Notes: a model not told the origin generated them from the letters alone. 64,000 nt of DNA from Monodelphis domestica (GCF_027887165.1 NC_077228.1:185467643-185531642), one strand, 5' to 3'; shown: positions 10,030 through 22,135, counted from the stretch's first letter. A program made the numbers and translations.

Positions 10030-10365
10030 TCTTCTCTGATGATCTTCTAATCCAAGACACACTTTAGCAGAAAAGGACATGGGACAGTCATCCGGCAAGA
10101 ATGGTGGATAACTACTTTGATCCTACGACACACACAGAAATACAGGCACACATATGTATACATACATTTATGTTGGCACACACATAGGCCCCAGGGAAGG
10201 CAACAGCTCCTGCACCACCAATCCTGCTTCCAACTTAGCCCTCACAATCATCATTCAGGAAAGAAACTGTCACGAAGAAGGGATCAGCCGTCCCCACCGA
10301 CTGCCATCCACACGGCAGGTAAGCTAGCCCAGCTGAAGCGGCATGGGACCGTGAAGGAGAGATAG
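10030..10365 (+). repeat. Probable 5' extension of YBX3-like repeat copy A
   Basis: From about 10,230 the sequence (ctcacaatcatcattcagg ... cccagctgaagcggcatgg) aligns collinearly with 24,370-24,240 on the minus strand (ctcacagccatcatccggg ... acctagctgaagcagcaag), so it belongs to the same repeat family. 10,030-10,230 includes a CA/CATA-rich patch and is otherwise unassigned. Confidence 0.5.
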
Positions 10366-10877
10366 GAGGCAGCAGGGATCAGGAAAGGCAAACCATCATC
10401 ACTACATTCCGCCTCTCCTTCTCTCCCCTCTCTCCTGGAGACAGCCCAGGACCCTGAACCCTCTCAGAGCCTCAGGAGTGGCAGTGCTTCCAGCCCACTG
10501 TCCCCAGCTATCATCCAGGGAAGCAACTCCCATAGAGGTCCAGCCTGGCAAGTGAACCTCCAGGCTATAGCCACGGCTTCTGAAGATGCTGGGAGGAAAG
10601 TTCTTGTTACCACAATCCTTGGTTCTCTCAGAGGATTCAACATCAGAAAAGGATATCATTTTATCAGTGGAATAACTTAAGAGAAGAGGCATTGACATCT
10701 TCTTTGTCCTGTACCCTAGGGATCAGGGTACTCTTCCATGACTCAAAGCTAAAACCTTCCACATGTTTTTAACCCCGTTAGACCATAAGCTCCTCGAGAA
10801 AAGCAATTGTCATGCTTTTCTTTGTGTATCCCCAGTGCTTCACACAATGCTTTGCACATAGTAAGAACTTAAATGAT
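10366..10877 (+). repeat. YBX3-like chimeric repeat, copy A
   Basis: A stop-free frame of 104 codons runs from 10366 to 10677, ending in TAA. It has no ATG at its head. In this frame QDPEP (10447) matches QDPAP of YBX3, ATASEDAGRKVLVTTILGS matches ATAAGSEDAEKKVLATKVLG, and GFNIRKGYHFI matches the WFNVRNGYGFI (RNP1-like) strand of the cold-shock domain. After about KED equivalence the protein similarity ends. A linker (ctgctt-type words, ctcttccatgactcaaagc) and an L2-like tail (cataagctcctcgag ... gctttgcacatagtaag) follow. YBX3 binds single-stranded DNA and RNA, but only about the first third of the domain is present, so a working protein is not implied. Confidence 0.68.
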
Positions 10878-10884
10878 TTCTTCA

Positions 10885-11050
10885 TTCATTTGTACATATA
10901 TATGTGTGTATGTAAATATATGTATATATAAAATTAGTTTGCAAATTAATGTTTGTATAGATGTGTAGAAATGCATGCACATACATATAGACATGTAACC
11001 ATATATCTCTAAACATATACATAAATATGTATATCTGTGTGTTTAGCATG
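10885..11050. repeat. TA/TGTA microsatellite
   Basis: Imperfect alternating ATAT/TGTA tracts (gtacatatatatgtgtgtat), directly after repeat copy A. Confidence 0.8.
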
Positions 11051-12829
11051 AAACAATGACAAACGAATCCATGTATATGAGTATTGATGTGTTTGTGTAT
11101 CTGCCTTTTTTGCAGAGAAATACTCTCATATGAAAAAGCACAACTATTTAACTCAAAGAACTTAAAGATCAATTTCTATTTGGGTATACATGCCCTTCTC
11201 TAGCCTCTCTTCCATACCAGAATGGACATTTACCATTATCTCCCAGCTTGAAAACACAGAAAAGTTTAAAGCCATATGGAAAATTTAAAAAGTTACCTTG
11301 CAAATATCATGCCCTGGGATTTAGTAATAATTTATACTTGCCATATGTGATAAGAAAAATCGGTTTCACTTATTTTACTCCCTATAATTTCCTGAAATGA
11401 GATATTGGTCAAAAGAAATGTGTGAGCTGGATAAAGTTCTGTAATTATTTGTGAGCCTATAATAGAAGTAGAGTGGCACAGAGGATAGACATTAGAACCA
11501 TGTTCAAATCTCACGTCTAACCCAAACTGGCTTTATGATCCTGATTGAGTCATTTCACTTGTTTAATTAGTGTTCTAAACTATAAGTCACAGAGAAGGTA
11601 TCACTGAAATCATGGATCTAGTCCTTAATATCTGACCCCTAAATACAAAGAAACTTACAAAATTAGCCTGACAAATTTTTGTGTTCATATTTTGAGGGCT
11701 TTATATTGGCTATTGGCCTAGAGCAGACTTTTGGAAGCGATAGTAAAGTGAAGTTAAAAGGACTGCCTTCCATCACTGCAAGATCGCTTTCCAGTATCTG
11801 GGATGCATCTGGTTTCCTTTGTGACCTCATGGGATGGGTGGTCAAGGTTAGGAGGGCAATCAGTGGCCATAGAATAGAGCAAAGCTAATTGACCCATTTG
11901 GGAACTAAGCCCAAAGTCACCCTTGGCCTCTTTCTCTAACCAACCAGATAAACTTGGATGCCGATGAACCCGACTGTTCTGAATCTAACTCCTCTTTAGA
12001 ATCCTGTATTCTCCTCCCTTGCATATATTCATCAAGGTCACCTAAAGATATTAGTAGATCTAGATGCCTGTTATCCCCCCCCCCTTCTTATCATGTTTCA
12101 TTTGTTTACATACGACGGCCTTTTGGTGAATGAAAAATATCAATTACAGAGTCCAGTGGCTTTGTCCTTCCTCCTTTGCCTGTCGGTTTTTATACCAATC
12201 TGAATGTTTGCAGTGTTTGTTATCAATGCTTCCCAGATTCTCCATTACCTCCCCATCTTAGATTTCTGTTTACCTGCTGTGACTTAAAACCCTCACTAGG
12301 GCCATTCTCTTCCTTATTAGCTTCTGCACCTACTGAATTGGAAAGAATTCCCACATGTTCTACTACCATGTTGCCAGCCTTATCCCTCCTGGTATGACCG
12401 TCCAGTCAGTACTTCCGTAATTGAGAGTCTCCTGTACCTAGCAATTTGGGTATCTTATGCACTAAGGTATGTGTGCAATTGCTTAATAGCCCAGTGCTCT
12501 TTTCAGGGTAGATAGCAGATAACATACAGTGTTTCCATTGTTTTTAAAAGCTTGAAATATTGGCCCCCTCAATCCTTAAAGACTAGTATTCTCGCCTTCT
12601 CTGGGATGTGCTTTTTCAGAAGCTCGGGTTCTATTAAGGTGTTGAGTTACTGATGGCACTCTGAAACATTTCATACAAGTTGATCTGACCTCCCTTCCCA
12701 GACACTGACCCAAGAAAGTACTAAATTAGGCCATTAGGAGATTCACTAAAGGCATGGGAGGGAGCCCTCTTCCTCCCAAAGGCTAGTGCCTTCCCCTTTA
12801 GTACTACCTTCCATTTACCCTGTATTCAT
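11051..12829. other. Intergenic DNA, mostly unassigned
   Basis: A worn tRNA-derived SINE is likely at about 11,465-11,620 (agtagagtggcacaggata, gatcctgattgagtcattt). The rest shows no coding signal or recognised repeat. A short C-run lies at 12,076-12,085. Confidence 0.45.
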
Positions 12830-13205
12830 CTTTTTAAAAAAATTAAATTGTTTTCAATTAACAAGTATCTAACCTCTCTTTCTCTCACCTTTCCACCTTC
12901 ATTGGAAAAAAAAGAGAAAAGAAAAAAAAAACAATCAAAATTCATGCAACAAATATGCATAATCAAGAAAAACAAGTCCTCATGTTGGCCATGACCAAAA
13001 ATGTGTCTTGCTCTGTATATCTAGTCCATGACTTCCCTTTCAGGAAGCAGATACTGTTCTTCATCATGAGTCCTTTGGTGGTGGTTCGCTGCATTGGTCA
13101 TAGTCCTTAAATCTTTCAAAAACATTTTTTTTTATAATTTTGTTATTGTATAAATTGTTCTCCTGGTTCTGTTCACTTCACCTCATATCAATTTCTCCCT
13201 TGTTT
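12830..13205 (-). mobile_element. L1 3' end, reverse
   Basis: Shows the reversed marsupial L1 3' UTR words tgaccaaaaatgtgtcttg and attgttctcctggttctgtt, with an A/T-rich tail at the left end. ORF2 is not present. Confidence 0.65.
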
Positions 13206-14500
13206 TTATAGACTTCTATTTATGCTCCATAATTATGTGAATTAATAAGTCCCCCTCATTCTTCCGCTTTTCTTCTCTAGTATATTCTTTTCTCCCTCCC
13301 TTTCCCTTCATCTTTTAATATAATCTCACAATATAACAAAATATACTCCCAGACTTCCATGTTGTTGTTTTTTTAATTCCCTTTCTGCCTTCTTCTGACA
13401 TTATAGTTCTCCTGGGATTCTAGTATCACTCTTCCCCACTACAGTGCAAAAACTTCACCCTTTCTGATTGTTCATGCATGTTACTCCTTTAATGTTTCTC
13501 ATGTGTCATGTTTTTATATTTCAAAATTTATATTCAGCTATAGTCTTTTCATCAGGAATGCTTGGGCATTTTCTGTTTCATTAAAGTTAATTTTTTTTGT
13601 CCTTATAGGGTTATTCTCATCCTTTCTTGGTACATTGTTCTTAGCTGTAAACTTTTACCTTTTGCCTTTTGGAACATAGTATTTCATGATCCCTCCTTCT
13701 ATATAGTGGTAACTGCTAAATATGGTGTAATCCTCACTGTGGTTTGTTGGTACCTGAACTCTTTCTACTTGTGGTATTTTTTTCTCTAATCTAGAAGCTC
13801 TGTGTTTTGGCTGTGATGTTTCTAGGGGTTTTAATTTTGGGGCTTCTTTTAGGATATGACCTGTGTATTTTTTTGTTTTTACTTTGTCCTCTCATTCTAA
13901 AAGATCTAGGCAATTTTCTTTGATAATTTCTTGAAATGTGGTTTGTAGGCTCCATTTTTTTGTTACATTTTTTGGCTTTTGAGTAGTCCAATGATTTTTA
14001 AAAGTTATCTTTGATCTGCTTTCTAGGTCAAGTTGTTCTTTATTTGAGATTTTTTTCTATACCTTATCCAATCTTTTGGCTTTGCTTCAATATTTCTTGT
14101 TGTCTCATGGAATCATCAATTTCTATTAAATCCATTCTAATTTTCAAAATGTCTGTTACTTGGGTAAGGTTTTGTACTTCTTATGTTAAGTTGCTAATCT
14201 CTTTTCAAGTTTCTACTCCATAGCTCTCATTTATTTTCCAATTCTTTTCTCTATCACTCTCATTTCAAGTATATTTTAAACTTCTAAAGCCTTTAAGATT
14301 TTATTCAATCTATAGTAAATATTGATTTATCAAATTTAATTATATCTTTAAAATTATACTTTTAATTATCCCTTTAACATTTTAAAATTCTTATATCATT
14401 TCTTTTAGGAATTCTAGTTGTATTTTTCTTGTCTTGTAGATGTTTTGGAGACATTTTCTTCTTCATGGTTTATATCTTGCTCCTCCCTGGATTCATAATA
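13206..14500 (-). mobile_element. L1/HAL1-like ORF1-type LINE relic, reverse
   Basis: On the minus strand about 13,790-14,220 gives worn ORF1-like sequence: FQEIIKENCLDLLE (compare MQEIIQENFPELLE of L1 ORF1) and, after a frameshift, PKIKTPRNI. A Leu/Ile/Glu-rich coiled-coil-like part lies upstream. It runs on into 3' UTR-like DNA with no ORF2 between, as in half-L1 (HAL1) elements. It could also be an internally deleted L1. Many frameshifts and stops. Confidence 0.5.
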
Positions 14501-14503
14501 TTT

Positions 14504-14546
14504 ATCATCATCATCATCATCATCATCATTATTATTATTATTATTT
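14504..14546. repeat. (ATC)n(ATT)n microsatellite
   Basis: Eight or so ATC units pass directly into about six ATT units. Confidence 0.95.
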
Positions 14547-15027
14547 CCCATAGATTTGCTGAAGGCAAATCAACATCAGTGGCTTAGCTGAGAGCTCTGA
14601 GGGCAGAGGCTGCAATTCAACCCATGGGGCTACCAACATGTGCTGTTCTGTGTGGGAGTCTATGTCTCCAATATGCTTCAGAGTCTTGGAGTTCAGGTTC
14701 CGGGAGATCTGAATGCCAGTTTTTTACTTTTGATCCTTCTGGAAAGACCGTTTCTACTGGTTTAAGCTAGAGGCTGAGTCCAAGACCAGCTCTATGCATT
14801 CTCATGCTCCTAGGCTAGTTTGGGCCTCTGGTCCTGAGGTACACATTCTCAGGCCTCCTGAGACTCCCCTTGCTCTTGCTGTTGGCTGGAGGCTAATTCC
14901 TCAATCACTTCTTGGCCCTCTGGAACTGCTGGTATAGCTCTGGGCATTGAGTCCATGATCCCAGGCCAGCCCAAATACTTATACATTCACTTACCCATAG
15001 GTTGAATTTGTGATTATAAGTTTTTAA
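14547..15027 (-). other. GC-richer segment, possible LINE 5' UTR
   Basis: Its position just upstream (minus strand) of the ORF1-like relic and its higher GC suggest the 5' UTR of that element. No diagnostic motif is seen. Confidence 0.35.
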
Positions 15028-15278
15028 GATGTTTGTTGTTCAGCCATTTTTAGTATCCAACTCTTCACAATCCCGTTTGGGGTTTTCTTAGCAAAGATAC
15101 TGGTGTGATTTGCCATTTCCTTCTTCAGTTCATTTTTACAGATGAAGAAACTGAAGCAAATGGGGTTAAGTGACTTGCCCAGGGTCACCCAGCTAGTAAT
15201 TGTCTGAGGCTGGATTTAAATGCAGGGACATGAACCTTCCTGATTCCAAGTTTATCCTCTGTGCCACCTAGCTGCCCA
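15028..15278 (-). mobile_element. MAR1-type CORE-SINE, reverse
   Basis: Full reversed order: tttggggttttcttagcaaa, gtgatttgccatttccttct, gatgaagaaactgaagcaaa, gtgacttgcccagggtcacc, tctgtgccacctagctgccc. Confidence 0.88.
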
Positions 15279-15423
15279 CTATAAAGATGACCCACTGTCG
15301 TTTCCCCTTTGGTTTTGAAATCACTACTCTTTACAATTTTCTTTGTAGATCATTGTTGGGGCAGCTGTAGGGGGAGTTGGGTCATACATGTATGCACTGA
15401 ATATGTGTGTATATATGGATATG

Positions 15424-15492
15424 TACATATATCCCTTATATATATATATGTGTGTGTATATATATATATATATATGTATGTACATATATACG
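15424..15492. repeat. TA/TG microsatellite
   Basis: Tracts of (TA)n and (TG)n with alternating purine-pyrimidine character. Confidence 0.9.
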
Positions 15493-15509
15493 TGCACATT
15501 GTCTTCCTT

Positions 15510-15640
15510 TTCAGACATAAGGTCCTTGAATACAGGGTCAATTTTTGCCTTTTCTTTGTATTCAGTGGAAAGTGGAAAGAAGCAGATAGCACTTGCACAG
15601 TGACTGATGCAAAGTCAGCACTTAATTAATGCTTTTAGGC
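15510..15640 (+). repeat. L2-type 3' tail
   Basis: Contains ataaggtccttgaatacagg, ttttgccttttctttgtatt and cagcacttaattaatgctt, a worn L2-like end. Confidence 0.55.
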
Positions 15641-17515
15641 TGAATTATTGGTCTGTGGTACCTTCTCTAGCAGTCTCTAGTGAATAGAGGAATAATACTA
15701 GTTGCAACCAGTTGATTTCCCCCTAATTTACTTTGTGTTTATCTACAGATTCAATTATGTATTGCTCCTTCACTTTGGTCCCATCAAAAGGAGGTGGTAG
15801 CCTCTGAAAATCAAGTCCTAGTGACTTGATTTTATATCTTTTCTCCTTGTTGGAATACATTCACTTTTCTCATAAAGCTTTGAAAAGTAACCCCATTCAT
15901 CCCCACCCCTCAATCCCTGTCCTCTTCTTGTCTTAGCTATTTATCTTATCAACACAATTTCACCGCTGAGGTAAGTCTTCTTTTTGTTCCTGTGGGTTAG
16001 CCACCTTCCCCATCCTGTTTCAAACCTCATTTCTAGACTAATACCTTTTCTTTCTTCAAAAATACAAACTTCTTAATCACATGGAGGTAATCTACCTTGT
16101 CCCCAAGAGCCTTAGAGTACTGTACTGTAGATCCACTTCCTGGGCCCTTAATCCTTTAGCTATCAATTACAACTCCTGCCCCTACACTAGGAAAGGGATA
16201 GGCTCCTCTTTGAAATCATTCCCTTTCCTCCCTCTTGAATTCTCTATCTCACTGCCTTCCACTCAGCTGCCTCTTTGGACCCTATGTACCTCCCCAGAAA
16301 CCCTCACAGGGCCAAGATAAAGCTTTGGAATCTGGTGCTAACAACTGTCCCTTGGGGGATTAAGGACCCAGGATAGATCACAAAGGCTTCCAAGATTTTT
16401 TATGCAAGGGTAAAATTGGGATAAAATTAATTTCCAGAGCAGTTTCTGGGAAGAGAATGGCAGCTGTCCCAAAAGAACATCAGGGTAGTCTGAGGGATGT
16501 GTGAAAAAGTAGAGGGGAACAAACCTTAGCTTGCTGATTGTTTGTGAATCCCACAAGTATAGGTCATTTCTAACAAAGCTGTCACTATGGTCGGGGATCT
16601 GGTATTTTTCCCAGTACACAACAATTTAGAGGGACCAGTAGTGCTCCTTCCTTTAGCAGGTAGGGGAAAAAAAGCTGAGCACCTTTTTGCAAGATGGATT
16701 AGTTAGACTAGGAAGCTACCAAATGGCCTGTTTCCTGTTCCTTCACTCCTTGACTCAAGCCTTTCAAGCTGTAGGTTTGGGTGAGCCTGGTTAGCTGTAC
16801 CCCTGACCTCCCCATGAATTTGTTTTTAGAACTTGATTTTTAAAGTGTGACTTTCGTGCTATTTACACCCCAGGCATATTTGGTAGTGCCTCCTCCAGGT
16901 GCCAGAATTACTAGTTGTTACTCTGATTTCTAGTGTTAGCTAGCAGGCCCCACCTCCTTCTCTCCAAACCTTCTGCCAGTCTGAGTCATTCCAGCTTTTG
17001 GAAAGGGGAAGGAATCACCTTATAGTTATGCTCCAGAAGAGGATTGTCACTGGTACTATTTATTGAATGCTCAGCTAGCCAGGGCATTTTTTATTTCTCC
17101 ACAAAAACGGTCTGATAAAAAGCTTCATAATGCCACTCTAAGAAAATCCCAGCCATTGGCCACCTCCTACACATATTAAGAGAGACATCTCAGGCAAGAG
17201 AGAGCAAGTGGAGGCATGTGTTAGCTTTCTTATGACTATGGAAAGAGGCAGCATTTTCTTTAGATCAATAATATTCCTTGGTATGAAGCCTTCAATTCCC
17301 CTGGAGAATGATGACACTTTTAATGTGATAAATGTAGCTAGAATCACCTTTGAAACAGATAATGCTGTCCTAAAATGAACCTCTTAAAATTACAGGTATT
17401 CACTTTCCTATTTAAGATTTACATCAATGTAATAATCATATTAGGGTTGTCATGCAGGGAAATAGTTCATAGAAGGAGACTGCAAATTTGTCCCCTGGAA
17501 ATCTTTAATGCTGAA
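15641..17515. other. Intergenic DNA without recognised features
   Basis: No gene, RNA or clear repeat seen. Short open frames here have no recognisable similarity or codon signal. Confidence 0.5.
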
Positions 17516-18040
17516 TCATTTAAAGCAACATTTATTACATACCTGCCATGGACTTGGAGATACAATGGACAAAAACCAGACTATCTCCCTATGTAGCACC
17601 ACTTTCCTCTTGGAGGGCTTGGGTGGTTCACCAAAGGACACCCCAGAACCTACATGCTGCTTCTGCAAAAGGAGTCAGGGTTCTAGATTGACTGAGTGAC
17701 TTCTGAGCACATAACACTGTATGTATGGGAAGAGTGGATATCAGAAGGAAAGAACAAGTTTGCTCTGGCCAGTTAGTGCACACTAATTCTCAGCTCAGCA
17801 GCCATTTAAAATGTTTTTCTTCACAGACAGGTAAGAGTCATAAAATATAGCTCTATATGTTTAGAAGTGAAAAGCTTGATCCCTCCATTCATTCATCATC
17901 ACACACTTCCAGAAAGCACTCACCAAACAGTTGGTCATCTGTGCCTACTCCCAGGAATGGGCCCTCATTCCGGGGAGATGATATGTGTACTAATAACTAT
18001 TATATAAAATAGAACATGTTAAGTATAGAAGAGAACTGTA
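17516..18040 (+). repeat. Mammalian repeat of unnamed family, split by an L1
   Basis: Starts with aacatttattacatacctgc and continues to the L1 insertion point at 18,040. It appears to resume at 20,002-20,110. It resembles the family seen at 22.8, 45.5 and 48.5 kb, but the match is loose. Confidence 0.35.
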
Positions 18041-19990
18041 ATTTCTGTATGTTTCCAACACATCTTAACAGCTAGAGTTAGAAAGAGAAATTCCATTTAA
18101 AATCACCCTAGGCAATATAAAATACTTGGGAATCTATCTGCCAAGACAAACATAGGAACTATATGAACACAACTACAAAACACTCTCCACACAATTAAAA
18201 CTAGATCTAAACAATTGGAAAAACATTGATTGTTCATGGGTAGGATGAGCTAACATAATAAAAATGACAACCTTACCCAAATAATTTACTTATTTAGTAC
18301 CATACCGATTAAACTACCAAGAAACTTTTTTACTGAATTAGGAAAAATATAACAAAGTTCATTTGGAAGAACAAAAAAATCAAGGATATCCAGGGAAATA
18401 ATGAAAAAAAAAATGCAAAGGAAGGTGGCCTTGTAGTCCCAGATCTCAAACTATAGTATAAAGTAGCGCCCATCAAAACAATATGGTACCGGCTAAGAGA
18501 CAGAAGAGAGGATCAGTGGAATAGTCTTGGGGTAAGTGACCTCAGCAAGACAGTCTATGATAAACCCAAAGATTCTAGCTTTGGGAACAAAATTCACTAT
18601 TTGACAAAAACTGCTGGGAAAATTATTAAACAGTACGGGAGAGGTTAGGTTTAGATCAACATCTCACACCCTACACCAAGATAAATTCAGAATGGGTGAA
18701 TGACTTGAATATAAAGAAGGAAACTATAAGTAAATTAGGTGAACACAATACTATACTTGTCAGATCTTTGGAAAATTTTTAAGACCAAACAAGAGTTAGA
18801 AAAAAATCACAAAATGTAAAATAAATAATTTTGATTACATTAAATTAAAAAGGTTTTGTACAAACAAAACCAATGCAACCAAAAGTAGAAGGGAAGCTAA
18901 CAAATTGGGGGGGGGGGGAAATCTTCATAACAAAAAACTCTGACAAAGGTCTATTTACTCACATTTATAAAGAGCTAAATCAATTGTACAAAAAATCAAG
19001 CCATTCCCCAATTGATAAATGGGCAAGGGACATGAATAGGCAATTTTCAGTGAAAGAAACCAGAACTATTAATAAGCACATGAAAAAGTGTTCTAAATCT
19101 CTTATAATCAGAGAAATGCAAATCAAAACAGCTCTGAGGTATCACCTCACACCTAGCAGATTGGCTAAGATGACAGCAAAGGAAAGTAATAAATGTTGGA
19201 GGGGATGTGGCAAAATTGAGACATTAATGCATTACTGGTAGAGTTGTGAATTGATCCTGTCATTCTAGAAGGCAATTTGGGACTATGCCCAAAGGGCGCT
19301 AAAAGACTGCCTGCCCTGTGATCCAGCCATAGCACTGATGGGTTTGTACCCTAAAGAAATCATAAGGAAAAAGACTTGTACAAAACTATTCATAGCTGCA
19401 CTCTTTGTGGTGGCAAAAAATTAGAAAATGAGGGGATGCCCTTCAATTGGGGAATGGCTGAACAAATTATGGTATCTATTGGTGATGGAATACGATTGTG
19501 CTCAAAGGAATAATGAACTGGAGGAATTCCATGTGAACTGGAATAACCTCCAGAAATTGATGCAGAGTGAAAGGAGCAGAACCAGGAGAACATTGTTCAC
19601 AGAGATGGATACACTGTGGTACAATTGAATGTAATGGACTTCTCTACAAGCAGCAATGCAATGATCAAGGACAATTCTGAGGGACTTATGAGAAAGAACA
19701 CTATCCACATGCAGAGGAAGAACTGTAAGAATAGAAACACAGAAGAAAAACAACTGCTTGATCACAAGGGTTGATGGGGATATAATTGGGGATATAGACT
19801 CTAAATGATGACCCTAGTGCAATTATCAATAGTATGGAAATGGGTCTTGATCATGACACATGTAAAACCCCAGAGGAATTGAGCATCAGCTACGGGAGGT
19901 GGGGTTTGGAAAGGGCAGGGAAAAAATATTAATCTTGTAACCATATAAAAATATTCTAAATTAATTAAATAAATTTTTCAAAAGAGAGAG
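18041..19990 (+). mobile_element. 5'-truncated L1 with target-site duplication
   Basis: About 1.95 kb of the C-terminal half of marsupial L1 ORF2 plus the 3' UTR. A frame remnant at 18,873-19,241 reads FSVKETRTINKHMKKCSKSL, IIREMQIKTALRYHLTPSRL and CWRGCGKIETLMHYW, typical of the ORF2p C-terminal segment. Direct repeats agagaactgta at 18,030-18,040 and 19,991-20,001 flank it. Scattered stops and frameshifts make it inactive. Confidence 0.93.
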
Positions 19991-20210
19991 AGAGAACTGT
20001 ACACCAAGGCCTGTGATAGGAAGAATAGATTTTTTTTTTAAATCTGGAGCTATTAAAAAAAATCATGGATAAGAATCAGATGGGATTTAAAGAGGCTGAG
20101 ATAGTGAAGAAAGTTAGGCATACATCCTAATGTGGGGAAAGAAGGAAAAAAGGAAGAAATAAAGGAAAGAAACATTTTAACTTTTTAAAGCTACTATTAT
20201 TAATCTTTTA

Positions 20211-20395
20211 CATTTTAAAAAACCCTTACCTTCTGTATTAGAATCAATATTAAGTATTGGTTCCAAGGTAAAATAGCCATAAGGGCTAGGCAATTGGGAT
20301 TAAGTGAGTTACCCAGAGTCACACAGCTAGAAAGTATCTGAGGGCAGATTTGAACCCAAGACCTCCTTCTCTAGGTCTGGCTTTTTACAGTATAC
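20211..20395 (-). mobile_element. SINE1/WSINE1-type SINE, reverse
   Basis: Reversed order aacccttaccttctgtatta, gggctaggcaattggg, agtcacacagctagaaagta, aacccaagacctccttctc. Confidence 0.88.
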
Positions 20396-22003
20396 CATCA
20401 CACATTATTCCACCACAATTTATTCAGCCATTCCCCAATTGATGGGAATCCCGTAGTTTCCAATTCTTTCCCACCACAAAAAAAAAAGAGCTGCTAGAAA
20501 TATTTTGTGTGTAAACAAATCCTTTCCATTTTACTTTGATCTCTTTGGGATACCTAATAGAATATTGCTAGGTTAAAGAGTATGCACAATTTAATAGCCC
20601 ATTGAGTATAGTTCCAAATTATTCTTCAGAATAGTTGGACCAGTTCACAAGTCTACCAACAGTGCAGTCCTGGACCTATTTTTCCACATCCCTTCCAACA
20701 TTTATTATTTTCCTTTTTTGTCTTGTTAGTCAATCTGATAGGTATGAGATGGAACCTCAGAATTGTTTTAATCTGCATTTCTCTAATCAATAATGATTTA
20801 GAAGGGGGCAGCTGGGTGGCTTAGTAGATTGAGAGCCAGGCCCAGGACAGACGACAGGCTTCAAATGTGGCCTCAGACCCCTCCTAGCTGTGTGACTTGA
20901 CCCCCATTGCCTAGCCCTTACTGCTCTTCTGCCTTAGAACCAATACAAAGTACTATTCTAAGACGGAAGGTAAGGGTTTAAAAAAATTATTTAGAGCTTT
21001 AATTGTTCCTTCTGCTTTTTCATAACCCTTGGCCATTTATCAACTTGGGAATGGCTCTTATATTTATAAAATTTACTCTATTCTCTATATAATGACCTCT
21101 GTCAGAGAAATTTGCTGTAAAAATTCCTTCCCAGTTTTCTGTTTTCCTCTTAACCCTGAATACATTGGTTTTATTTGTGTAAAAACTTTTTAATATCATG
21201 TATTCAAAATTATTTATTTTTTTCCTGCTGATCCTCTCTATCTTTACTTTGGCCATAAACTCTAATCCTTATCCATAAATCTGACAGGTAAAATGCTCTC
21301 CTACTCCCCATAATAGCACCTTTTATGTAAAAATCATATACCTATTTTGATCCTGTCTTGGTATATATGATATGTTGCTCTATGTCTAGCTTCTGCCAAA
21401 CTACTTTCCAAATTGTTTTGATGATTACTGCTTTGTAATATAGTTTGAAATCGGGTACTGCTAGGCTTTCTTCCTTCACATTTCTTTTTACTGATTCCCT
21501 TGATAATCTTGACCGTTAGTCCTTTCAGATAAATTTTGTTATTTTTCCTAGATTAACAAAATAATTATGTTAGTTTGATTGGTATGATGCTGAATAAGTA
21601 AATTAATTTAGGTAGAATTATAATTTTTATTATTTTGGCTCAGTCTACCCATAAGCAATTAGTTTTCTCCAGTTGTTTGGATATATCTTTATTTGTGTGA
21701 AAAATGCTTTGTAACTGTGTTTATATAGTCTCTAGGTTTGTCTAGGTAGGTAGACACTCAAGTATTTTATATCATTTACCATTATTTTAAATGGAATTTC
21801 TCTTTCTGCTGGGTTTTGTTGGCAGCATAAAGAAATATTGATGATTTATGTGGGTTTGTTTTATATCCTGAAACTTTGCTAAAATTCTTAATTTTTTTGA
21901 CTAGTTTTTTAATTGATTCCTTAGGATTCTCTAAGTAGTCCATCATATCTTCTGCAATGAGTGATGGTTTTGTTTTCTCATTGCCTATTTTTGAAATAAG
22001 CAT
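20396..22003 (-). mobile_element. L1 ORF2 relic, reverse, with nested SINE
   Basis: About 1.4 kb of old L1 on the minus strand, broken by the SINE at 20,804-20,984. The frame at 21,782-22,003 gives SLIAEDMMDYLENPKESIKK and NFSKVSGYKTNPHKS, the L1 region just after the (F)ADD reverse-transcriptase motif (here AEDM). The 3' end lies against the SINE at 20,211. Confidence 0.88.
20804..20984 (+). mobile_element. SINE1/WSINE1-type SINE nested in L1
   Basis: gggcagctgggtggcttag to gacggaaggtaagggttt plus A tail. Imperfect target-site duplications are aatgatttagaa (20,792) and aattatttagag (20,985). Confidence 0.9.
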
Positions 22004-22135
22004 TTATTAACCATCTACTATGGGCCAGGCATTGTGCTAAGACCTTTAAAAACAAATATTATTTGCTCCAATCCTCACAATAATCCTGAGAGATAGGTAG
22101 TCCTATTATCCCCCATTTTACAGACAAGCAGATAT
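22004..22135 (-). repeat. MIR, reverse
   Basis: Reversed 3' half: attaaccatctactatgggc, caggcattgtgctaagacc, tatcccccattttacagac. Confidence 0.8.

Noticed and set aside
18873..19241. 122-codon open frame looking like a gene
   Set aside because: It is the C-terminal part of L1 ORF2 inside a truncated insertion.
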